DNA from: Prostheceraeus crozeri
Taxonomy: Eukaryota > Platyhelminthes > Polycladida > Euryleptidae
Assembly: GCA_907163375.1 (NCBI GenBank)
Contig: CAJQUW010009024.1
Coordinates: 67,001-131,000, forward strand
DNA length: 64,000 nucleotides
Direction: 5' to 3'
How positions within the stretch are numbered: the stretch's first letter is position 1; each line of letters opens with the position of its first letter. Positions 33,648-45,200 of the stretch are shown here, piece by piece. Position numbers and translations under genes: made by a program. Under the pieces are notes generated by a model. That model had not been told where the DNA came from, did no database searches, and saw nothing but the letters and a program-made list of their open reading frames with translations.

Positions 33648-33721
33648 AATAATGTCAGCTACTTTCGGACGGCAGACAGTACATGTAAGTATAATCAAAG
33701 TGATGCTTAATATAAAGATTG

Positions 33722-33905
33722 GTGGTGTCCGTGGCACAGTGGTTACGTACTTGGACTAGCGATCTCATGGTCCAGAGGTCGAACCCGGAAAGTGTCATTG
33801 GAATTCGGCAGGAAGGGCATCCGGACTACAAAGCACCACAAAGCTCCAAACAAAGTCTGACTTAAGTCAGCACCGTCCAAGGCCCCAGTAGGGGTAAAAA
33901 GTGAC
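33722..33905 (+). mobile_element. tRNA-derived SINE
   Basis: The 5' part looks like a tRNA gene: an A-box-like tggcacagtgg at about 33732 and a B-box-like ggtcgaaccc at about 33778, spaced as in RNA polymerase III promoters. It is followed by a tRNA-unrelated body (ggcaggaagggcatccgg) of a kind common in invertebrate SINEs. It lies just upstream of the candidate minus-strand exon. Confidence 0.65.
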
Positions 33906-35058
33906 GTATGGTATACCTGTACTAAAAAAGCTGGAAACAACCTTCCTAACTCAAAATTTCACGAAGAATCCAAATTTGCCATCTGTTTTCCACTCAGAAG
34001 CCTCCTTCATCCCTAAAACTGGCCTTTCTCATCCCAAAACATCCAAAACCTGCAAAAAAATCCAAGTCTCAAATGCACGACAGGAGACGTGTATCAACTT
34101 TTGCTATAAACCCTATTTTACCGATATCTGTGCACTATTGAGTGCACCAGCTGCAGGAAATTCCACCATCTTCATGATAATTGAGCGAGATGTTCCCACA
34201 CAAGTCAGTCTACGTTTTCACAGTTGTGACGTCATGCCTAGTTGTTGCCTGATTGCTTTATTAGCTAAGAAAGCAGACAGACAGTCTACTGTGAGAACAG
34301 ACCTAGGATTAGAGAGGACTGCCTGCTTTCATTCATTCACCGTTACTTGCGCTGAGCCGCGATTTTTTGTTTACATTAACGGCCGCTGAAAAAACTTGGG
34401 CAAGAAGTTGGAGTTAGCCAGCGGCAAAACATGAAAGATAGTAATGCTATATTTGAATTACATCATGCAATATCTTGTTAAATTGACAAATTAACAAATG
34501 TGTGACACCTCAGGCATGCAGCAGGTTGAGAGGATGCTGATAAAATCAAAATTTACCGCCCACATCTTGCTTTTATCATTGAAGTAGATAACAAAACTGA
34601 TAATTTTATTCTTGACTGAAATTAATTAGAAGATGTGTTCTCTCTTTTTCATCGGAAAGATGTGTTCTGTTGTGTTCCTCGCTCTGACACATATCAGACA
34701 TGTTTTGATTCATCAACCGCCTCAGCACCCGAAACCAAGGAAGAAATGGAGAAGTAGAAACAGCCAAAGCACAAAAGTGGCATGTCCTTGAAACTGTATA
34801 TTCACAATGACTTCAAATTAGCGCTCGTCTTTATTTAGGTATTTCATGAGCACAGAAATCTTGAATATGGTTTTATAAAATATCTTGCTTAATATTGGTC
34901 AAGTTTAAAAAAACATAAACTAAAACTTCTCATAAAAATTATGAAACTGGAAAATGTTACACTTGCAAAAAGATTCTATATATTAGTTCAAAATCAATAG
35001 CCTTTTGCTCCTATCGTTTGCTTGCTGTGTCACCATGTAAAGTCTCATAGAACAATTT
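33906..35058. other. Probably non-coding; weak promoter-like region near 34.3 kb
   Basis: The plus-strand frame 33901-34389 shows no motif. On the minus strand, a well-placed ATG at about 34177 opens a short frame (MVEFPAAGALNSAQIS) that meets a gtaaaa donor, a possible first exon. About 34300-34330 is an inverted copy of DNA at 36445-36475. Confidence 0.3.
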
Positions 35059-35066
35059 CTAGCAAG
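35059..35066. repeat. 8-bp target duplication (ctagcaag), left
   Basis: Identical to 35759-35766. Confidence 0.85.
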
Positions 35067-35758
35067 CAGGGTATTTGAGCGAGCGGCATTTTTCAAGTTT
35101 TTTGATGAGCGGATGAGCGAACGAAAAAATATTCTGTGAGGGAAAATTGAGCGAGAGAGTGTTGATTTTTTGTCATCAGCGAACGATTGAGCGAGCCATT
35201 CTTAAAAAACACAAAAAGATATCATATAATGAAAAAAGAGAAATATTTGCAGTCTTATAAATGCTTTCTATGGCATTTTCAATTGTTCGCGCACTACATA
35301 GTTTCTTAACAAACCTGCGAATTTCGTCCGAGTATTGCGCCAAGAAATGTATTTAATGATTCGTGTGAACATCATTCAAGATCAACTTCAGAATATCGCC
35401 CATTTCTGTACATATAAAAAAGAATTCTGTGGCTATGTTCATCAAAATATATTGTTCAGCTAATTTTGTGCCATTGCTAATTTGGCATGATGATGGCCTA
35501 CATCATTTTATGGTGTGTTTCAAATTTCAATTAAAATAAAATGATGAATTTCACTTTCATCCCTAAAAGGTGTTTATTTAATCTAAAGCATGGAATTAGC
35601 TCTGAGCACAAAGATGTTTGTGGATTAAAGGAGATGATTATCGAAAAATGAGCGAGTGAGCGGCATTTTTCGATGATTTTGAGCGGTGAGCGAACGAAAG
35701 GGCGATTAACAGCAAATGAGCGAACGAAAGCGGAATTTTGATTCGCTCAAAAACACTG
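35067..35758. mobile_element. Non-autonomous hAT element, 692 bp
   Basis: Ends cagggtatttgagcgagc and gcgaatc-type inverse gattcgctcaaaaacactg, with an exact 8-bp duplication ctagcaag. Both subterminal regions are rich in gagcgag and gagcgaacgaaag, likely transposase-binding repeats. No transposase. The exact duplication points to a relatively recent insertion. Confidence 0.85.
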
Positions 35759-35766
35759 CTAGCAAG
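35759..35766. repeat. 8-bp target duplication (ctagcaag), right
   Basis: Exact copy of 35059-35066. Confidence 0.85.
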
Positions 35767-38700
35767 TTAATGGCTGCGACCTCTGTGTTATGTTATATAT
35801 GAACAGTTTTGATCAGCAATTAATTGCTTTCAGGTGAAAAATGCGCAGTATTGCTCAAGAATGAGAAATATATGAGAAATCTATTGCATGACTATCAAAT
35901 TCTTACTCACAATTATTCTAATATGGCACTTGATGAAATTAAATGGATTTGAATGTATGCAAAATATAATTTTGATATAATATAAAATAAATATTTGCAA
36001 ATATGTTCATAAATTGCGGGCATATGATTCACTGATTCTAGCAAATAAGTTCGGAGTAAAACATATTCATTATACAAACAGTCAATCATGAAGGCGATCA
36101 GTGATCATATTCCTTTCATAAAAGAAACGTTCATCTATCTACAAAGCGAGTAATTGTACTTTAATATATAAACTTGCCATGCAAAGAGTTGCAATTTTAT
36201 CAAGCTGCAATTGCGAAAAGAATGAATAAACATTTTTATCAGAGACGTTACGTACTGCGTGATTACATATATAAATGGAAATTGTGTAAATGTTTGCCTA
36301 TTATCATTATCATGTGAGCTTTTAATTATGATCACTTTTATCAATGAATAATTACCGCGACTGTAATAGTATCCGCCAACTTCTTGTCCAAGTATTTTCT
36401 GGTGAGAGACACTGTTATGATTTGTTTACTGGCTTCACGTGTTGATGAGAGCAGGCAGTCTTCCCTAATCCTAGGTCTGTGACTGTGAGACTGTTCACAA
36501 GGCGCACGATGTTCTAGATTCTGCTGTTTAGTGAATCATTCTGATCTGTGCATGAAATGGCGTCTGGTAAGTTGATGTTGATGATAGCTAATTAAATCAA
36601 CTCAAATTTTTGCAACACGAGTATATTCACTACTTCTGATGCAGTTGATATCATCCATACACGGTTATACATTTTATTTAGTAAAAGTAAAATAATTTCT
36701 AATGTTGCAACTCAGTGATGGTTAACTGCATAGTCCACACAACCTCGTTCATGATGATGCTCACAGTTGACAAACCGCCATCGATGGTCCATCTTGTAAA
36801 AAAAAGTTTGACACAGTCAACTGGATCAGTAAGTCGGTCAAATTTTTGGCATATAATGAAACTATGTGTAAAGACGATAAGTGTATAAGGTGGAACCATT
36901 TCCTTCATGCCAATTATGATTGGGCAACAAGATCAATTTCGCACAATTGATCCGCTTCAACCCAGTTTGCCGCATCATGAATGTTGTGCAAAAAGCGTCT
37001 TCCAAGTTACAATGTTTAATAGCGAACACCCTCTAATAACTATTTTAGTAGGCCTATTAGAGAAAAGTAATGACAGCTGACGAATCTTTTTGAGAGAATA
37101 CTTTCAAAAAAAAGAAAGTTGGCGTTTCCTTAATTTAATTAGTAAAATGAAATTTTTTTAGCAAGTCTTGATTTGATCCGATGTCAAAAGACGTGAGGTT
37201 ATTCGCACGCAATGTTGCGTGTAAATAACCGGACAACTGAGGCCAAGTTATTCCCACGTAAAATTGGGAAAAGCAGCAGCCATAACTATACAGTGAGGTT
37301 TTCAGACGCAACAATTCTTCGAACTGTATTTACTGAACGGTTATATTTTTGCATGATCACTTCAAATATTCCGCATAATTTATGTAGGCATCAATCGTTA
37401 GAATTAATCAACTGCTTCTTGGAAGTAGTTATCTACTGAACACGTTAACAAAGTTTCATAGCATCAAATTTATAGGAAATTTTGTAGTTTTTTAGCATAT
37501 ACATGTAATGATATACTGAATCTGTCTTTTTGGCAATTTGTAGTCGCTGCTCGTCTGCGATTTCCAGATGATCATCATTATTCTTCAGCAATTGGACAGT
37601 TTTTAATTTTATGTGAAATCTGCATGTTTGAGAACAGTTTTAGGCTGATCAGAAGGTACAAACTGATGCACTTGTCTAATCTGCAGGAGTAGGCATATTC
37701 AAATTGTTCAAGCGGGCATTGATTCCATTGCTTAGTAATTCGGATGAAGCTTTTTTGACATGAAGCTTTTTTTTAATTTCAACACGGATCATCAAATGCT
37801 GCTATTGATCATAGAAAGAAATACAAGGGAATACTCTGATGTAAGAAGAAAATGAGATGTTCGGATGTCAATAAAATAATTATTAAATTTCACATAGGAT
37901 GCTTTCATAATCAGATGAAATCTAAAATAGTATATAATGTAGGTAAGGTCCATCATGTTTCCAACATACATTCATGAATGGAACTGTAAACCTGATCAAT
38001 TAATTTATGCACAACTGGTTATCAATAAGAAAATGAAGTATTTCTAGATTCGATACAAAGATTTTCAGATGTTCACTAGGCAAAAGTTTATAGACACGTT
38101 CACATACTGTACATGAATGCAAATATAAGTCCCCCTTAAATCGTATAGAGTGGTCTGCAGTCGTCTATAAAGTACCTTAATAACCAATATAATTTCTATG
38201 CCAAATCAAATCTAGCATTTTAACCATAGAAATGGATCTTCATCTCATGTTTTTGTCTTCCAGATGTCTACGGATAACTGTGTAATTTTTCAATACTTCA
38301 CATTTTTGGCATCATAGCTATTCAGTCCCTTCTATTCAATATTTCAATACTATTGTGTTGTCAATTGTGATATCAAATAAAGCTGCTTATAATAGCTGGC
38401 GAGAAAGTAATATCATGGCTGTCGCCAGAAATCAACCATTGATTCCATGCTTCCCTTATATACTTACTTTGGTTAGAATTGATACCCAAATTTCGTGCCT
38501 AATTCAATGAAAATTTCATGCCCTGCAGTTTACAGTGTAGGCCTACTACAATAAGGAGTGTTCTATTTGATACTATTCTTTTGCAATATAAATTGCGTTA
38601 ATAGTGAATGATGACAATAGACACAAATGAGCCTATATCCAATTGTAAAGTCTCTAATCCATTTCCAAAACCTAAATAGCACATTTTTGACCCTTAATTA

Positions 38701-39232
38701 AACTATCATGGGGTACATAACATCCAAAATCGCTGTTCCCATTTATAGGTATCTTGAACTTATCTTTTATTGTCTACTTATCTTTTTTTATTATCTTTTA
38801 TTTTTCATATATTTTATCTTGTCTTGAACTTATCTTTTATCTGTCTTGAACTTATCTGAGGGTCTTGGTTTTCAGCTCAATCTATTAGCTTGACAATTGA
38901 GGTTTAAGAAGTCAGTTTGGTGAAATACCAAGGGGGTACTAGTCTCCATTATGAAATCTAGTTTCTTTTAAGAATTTACATGTGCTATAGAAATATATAA
39001 ATGCAATAGTTACAGTTATTTTCAACGTGACATCTATTTGTGCCCTTAACAATGATTTTTCACATTAGAAGGATTTGTGAAAATTTTGAAATTGTCAACA
39101 GGATTGCTGATCATTTTCTGATTAACATATCACGATAGTTCTTAACTGTCTGAGTTACGTCTGAAATGTGTAACGAAATGATGTAATTCTTTCACAAAAT
39201 CACCAACAAGCTCATCATCAAATTAGGATCGG
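35767..39232. other. Mostly non-coding; possible first exon at 36557
   Basis: AT-rich DNA without long frames. Apart from the start-exon candidate at 36557-36566, a diverged repeat pair member at 37197-37270 and a fragment of a cagtttacagtg end at 38527, I see nothing. Confidence 0.4.
36557..36566 (+). CDS. Candidate first coding exon (MAS-)
   Basis: An ATG in good context (gaaatggcg) is followed after ten coding bases by ctg/gtaagt, a near-perfect 5' splice site. The exon leaves one base (G), the phase needed by the terminal exon at 57055, where joining would give MASG then VKLL. The link is my inference and would need an intron of about 20.5 kb; intermediate exons are also possible. Confidence 0.25.
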
Positions 39233-42200
39233 ATATGTTTCACCTGATTGTGAACAACTTTGGTCTTCTCGACCAATCGGTCAACTTGGTCGGTTGAGTC
39301 GTTGGGGGGAGGGGCGGTTTTTCATCGAAACTTCACCAACCCAACTTTTGACGACAAACACGATGGGAAAGGTCTCGGAGCTCAATTCCAAAATTTTGAA
39401 ATTTTTCTTTTCACTAAAAAATCCTAGGTGTGGAGGCCGAAGGTGACGAACATTTTCGAAACAATTTTGTGCACATTTGAACCTGAAACCTTGATAGAAG
39501 TTTGTTCCACATCATTCTCAACAACTTTGGTCTTTTCAACCAACTTGGTCGCTTGAGTCGTTGGTGGGGAGGGAGCGGTTTTTTCACCAAAACTTCACCA
39601 ACCCAACTTTTGACGACAAACACGATGGGATAGGTCTCGGAGCTCAATTCAAACATTTTGAAATATTTTTTTCACGATAAAATCCTATGTGTCGAGGCCC
39701 AAGGTGACGAACATTTTCGAAGAAATTTTGTGCACATTTCAACCTGAAACCTTGATAGAAGTTTGTTCCACATGATTCTCAACAACTTTGGTCTTTTCAA
39801 CCAACTTGGTCAGTTGAGTCGTCGAGGGGGGGGCGCCGTTTCTTACCAAAACTTCACCAACCCAACTTTTGACGACAAACACGGTGGGATGGGTCTCGGA
39901 GCTCAATTCTAACTCCAACATTTTGAAATAATTTTTTCACGAAAATATCCTGTGTCGAGGCTCAAAGCGACGAACATTTTCGAAAAATGTTTTTGATCGC
40001 ATTTTAACCTGAAACCTTAAGAGAACATTGTTTCACATGATTGTGAACAACTTTGGTCTTCTCGACCAATCGGCTTGGTCGGTTGAGTCGTTGGGGGGGG
40101 GGCGGTTTTTTCACCGAAACTTCACCAACCCAACTTTTGACGACAAACACGATGGGATGGGTCTCGGAGCTCAATTCCAACATTTTGAAATATTTTTTAC
40201 AAGAAAATTCGTAAGTGTCGAGGCCCAAGGTGACGAACATTTTCGACAAAATTTTGTGCGCATTTCAACCTGAAGCCTTGATAGAAGTTTGTTCCACATG
40301 ATTGTGAACAACTTTGGTCTTCTCGACCAATCGGCCAACTTGGTCGGTTGAGTCGTTGTGGGGTGGGGGGCGGTTTTTCACCAACCCAACTTTTGACGAC
40401 AAACACGATGGGATAGGTCTCGGAACTCAATTCCAACGTTTTGAAATGTTTTTTCACGAAAAAAACATAAGTGTCGAAGCCCAAGGTGACGAACATTTTC
40501 GAAGAAATTTTGTGCACATTTCAACCTGAAACCTTGATAGAAGTTTGCTCCACATGATTCTCAACAACTTTCGTCTTTTCAACCACCTTGGTCAGTTGAG
40601 TCGTCGAGGGGGGGGGGCGCGGTTTCTTACCAAAACTTCATCAACCCAACTTTTGACGACAAACACGGTGGCATGGGTCTCGGAGCTCAATTCCAACTCC
40701 AACATTTTGAAATATTTTTTTCACGAAAATATCCTGTGTCGAGGCTCAAAGCGACGAACATTTTCGAAAAATGTCTTTGATCGCATTTCAACCTGAAATC
40801 TTAAGAGAACATTGTTTCACATCATTGTGAACAACTTTGGTCTTTTCGACCGACTTGGTCGCTTGAGTCGTTGAGGGGGGGGCCGGTTTTTTCACCGAAA
40901 CTGCACCAACCCAACTTTTGACGACAAACACGATGGGATGGGTCTCGGAGCTCAATTCCAACATTTTGAATTTTTTTTACACGAAAAAATCCTAAGTGTC
41001 GAGACCACCGTAGTGAAAATTTTCGAAAAAATTTTTTGGACGAATTTCAACCTGAAACCTTAAGAGAACATTGTTTCACATGATTGTGAACAACTTTGGT
41101 CTTTTCGACCGACTTGGTCGGTTGAGTCGTTGTGGGGTGGGGGCGGTTTTTCACCAAAATTTCAGCAACCCAACTTTTGACGACAAACACGATGGGATGG
41201 GTCTCGGAGCTCAATTCCAACATTTTGAAATATTTCTTCACGAAAAAATCCCATGTGTCGAGGCCCAAAGCGACGAAAATTTTCGAAAAAAGTTTTTGAT
41301 CGCATTTCAACCTGAAACCTTAAGAGAACATTGTTTCACATGATTGTGAACAACTTTGGTCTTTTCGACCGACTTGGTCGCTTGAGTCGTTGGTGGGGGG
41401 TGCGGTTTTTTCACCAAAACTTCACCAACCCAACTTTTGACGACAAACACGATGGGATGGGTCTCGGAGCTCAATTCCAACATTTTGAAATTTTTTTTTC
41501 ACGAAAATATCCTGTGTCGAGGCTCAAAGCGACGAACATTTTCGAAAAATGTTTTTGATTGCATTTCAACCTGAAACCTTAAGAGAACATTGTTTCACAT
41601 GATTGTGAACAACTTTCGTCTTCTCGACCAATCGGCCAACTTGGTCGGTTGAGTCGTTGGGGGGGGGGCGGTTTTTTCACCGAAACTTCACCAACCCAAC
41701 TTTTGACGACAAACACGATGGGATGGGTCTCGGAGCTCAATTCCAACATTTTGAAATATTTTTTACACGAAAAAATCGTAAGTGTCGAGGCCCAAGGTGA
41801 CGAATATTTTCGACAAAATTTTGTGCGCATTTCAACCTGAAGCCTTGATAGAAGTTTATTCCACATGATTGTGAACAACTTTGGTCTTCTCGACCAATCG
41901 GCCACCTTGGTCGGTTGAGTCGTTGGGGGGTGGGGGCGGCTTTTCACCAAATTTACCAACCCAACTTTTGACGAGAAACACGATGGGATGGGTCTCGGAG
42001 CTCAATTCCAACATTTTGAAATATTTTTTCACGAAAAAATCCCATGTGTCGAGGCCCAAAGCGACGAACATTTTCGAAAAAAGTTTTTGATCGCATTTCA
42101 ACCTGAAGCCTTGATAGAAGTTTGTTCCAAATTATTGTGAAGAACTTTGGTCTTTTCGACCACCTTGGTCGGTTGAGTCGTTGGTTGGGGGGGGGGGCGG

Positions 42201-45200
42201 TTTTTCACCAAATTTGAGCAACCCAACTTTTGACGACAAACACGATGGGATGGGTCTCGGAGCTCAATTCCAACATTTTGAAATATTTTTTTCACGAAAA
42301 AATCCTGTGTCGAAGCCCAAGGCGACGAACATTTTAGAAAAAGGTTTTGTGCACATTTCAACCTGAAACCTTGATAGAAGTTTGTTTCACATGATTGTGA
42401 ACAACTTTGGTCTTCTCGACCAATCGGCCAACTTGGTCGGTTGAGTCGTTGGGGGGAGGGGCGGTTTTTCATCGAAACTTCACCAACCCAACTTTTGACG
42501 ACAAACACGATGGGATGGGTCTCGGAGCTCAATTCCAACATTTTGAAATTTTTAATTACGAAAAAAACGTAAGTGTCGAAGCCGAAGGTGACGAACATTT
42601 TAGAAAAAATTTTGTGCACATTTCAACCTGAAACCTTGACAGAAGTTTGTTCCACATGATTGTGAACAACTTTTGTCTTCTCGACCAATCGGCCAACTTG
42701 GTCGGTTGGGTCGTTGGGGGAGGGGCGGTTTTTCATCGAAACTTCACCAACCCAACTTTTGACGGCAAACACGATGGGATGGGTCTCGGAGCTCAATTCC
42801 AACATTTTGGAATTATTTTTTTCACTAAAAAATCCTGGGTGTGGAGGCCCAAGGTGACGAACATTTTCGAAAAAATTTTGTGCACATTTGAACATGAAGC
42901 CTTGATAGAAGTTTGTTCCACATGATTGCGAACAACTTTGGTCTTTGGACCACCTTGGTCGGTTGAGTCATTGGTGGGGGGGGGCGGTTTTTCACCAAAT
43001 TTCACCAACCCAACTTTTGACGACAAACACGATGGGATGGGTCTCGGAGCTCAATTCCAACATTTTGAAATATTTTTTTCACGAAAAAATCCTGTGTCGA
43101 AGCCCAAGGTGACGAACTATTTAGAAAAAATTTTGTGCACATTTCAACCTGAAACCTTGACAGAAGTTTGTTCCACATGATTGTGAACAACTTTGGTCTT
43201 CTCGACCAATCGGCCAACTTGGTCGGTTGAGTCGTTGGGGGAATGGCGGTTTTTCATCGAAACTTCACCGACCCAACTTTTGACGACAAACACGATGAGA
43301 TGGGTCTCGGAGCTCAATTCCAACATTTTGGAATTTTTCTTTTCACTAAAAAATCCTGGGTGTGGAGGCCCAAGGTGACGAACATTTTCGAAAAAATTTT
43401 GTGCACATTTGAACATGAAACCTTAAGAGAACATTGTTTCACATGATTGTGAACAACTTTGGTCTTTTCGACCGACTTGGTCGGTTGAGTCGTTGGGGGG
43501 TGGGGGCGGTTTTTTGACCAAAACTTCACCAACCCAACTTTTGACGACAAACACGATGGGATGGGTCTCGGAGCTCAATTACAACATTTTGAAATTTTTC
43601 TTTTCACTAAAAAATCCTAGGTGCGGAGGCCCAAGATGACGAACATTTTTTTAAAAATTTTGTGCACATTTGAACCTGAAACCTTGATAGAAGTTTGTTC
43701 CACATCATTCTCAACAACTTTGGTCTTTTCAACCAACTTGGTCAGCTGAGTCGTCGAGGGGGGGGGCGGTTTCTTATTAAAAATTAATCAACCCAACTTT
43801 TGACGACAAACACGGAGCTCAATTCCAACATTTTGAAATTTTTTTTTCCGAGGCTCAAAGCGACGAACATTTTCGCCAACTTTTGACGACAAACACGATG
43901 GGATGGGTCTCGGAGCTCAATTCGAACATTTTGAAATTTTTTTACACGAAAAAATCCTAAGTGTCGAGGCCCAAGGTGACGAACCTTTTCGAAAAAATTT
44001 TTTGGACGAATTTCAACCTGAAACCTCGATAGAAGTTTGTTTCACATGATTGTGAACAACTTTGGTCTTTTCGACCAATTTGGTCAGTTGAGTCGTTGGG
44101 GGGTGGGGGCGGTTTTTCACCAAAACGACACCAACCCAACTTTTGACGACAAACACGATGGGATGGGTCTCGGAGCTCAATTCCAACATTTTGAAATATT
44201 TTTTCACGAAAAAATCCCTTGTGTCGTGGCCCAAAGCGACGAAAATTTTAGAACAAAGTTTTTGATCGCATTTCAATTTCACATGATTGTGAACAACTTT
44301 GGTCTTTTCGACCGACTTGGTCGCTTGAGTCGTTGGGGGGGGGGCGGTTTTTTCACCAAAACTTCACCAACCCAACTTTTGACGACAAACACGATGGGAT
44401 GGGTCTCGGAGCTCAATTCCAACATTTTGAAATTTTTTTTTCACGAAAATATCCTGTGTCGAGGCTCAAAGCGACGAACATTTTCGAAAAATGTTTTTGA
44501 TCGCATTTCAACCTGAAACCTTAAGAGAACATTGTTTCACATGATTGTGAACAACTTTGGTCTTCTCGACCAATCGGCCAACTTGGTCGGTTGAGTCGTT
44601 GGGGGGGGGGGCGGTTTTTTCACCGAAACTTCACCAACCCAACTTTTGACGACAAACACGATGGGATGGGTCTCGGAGCTGAATTCCAACATTTTGAAAT
44701 ATTTTTTACACGAAAAAAATCGTAAGTGTCGAGGCCCAAGTCGACGAAAATTTTCGAAAAAAGTTTTTGATCGCATTTCAACCTGAAGCCTTGATAGAAG
44801 TTTGCTCCTCATGATTGTGAACAACTTTGGTCTTCTCGACCAATCGGCCACCTTGGTCGGTTGAGTCGTTGGGGGGTCGGGGCGGCTTTTCACCAAATTT
44901 CACCAACCCAACTTTTGACGAGAAACACGATGGGATGGGTCTCGGAGCTCAATTCCAACATTTTGAAATATTTTTTCACGAAAAAATCCCATGTGTCGAG
45001 GCCCAAAGCGACGAAAATTTTCGAAAAAAGATTTTGATCGCATTTCAACCTGAAACCTTGATAGAAGTTTGTTCCAGATGATTCTCAACAACTTTCGTCT
45101 TTTCAACCAATCGATCAACTTGGTCGCTTGAGTCGTCGGATAGGGGGGGGGGCGGTTTTTCACCAAATTTGAGCAACCCAACTTTTGACGACAAACACGA

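Noticed and set aside
33732-33790. A functional tRNA gene
   Set aside because: A- and B-box-like sequences are present, but no complete cloverleaf; the body that follows is SINE sequence.
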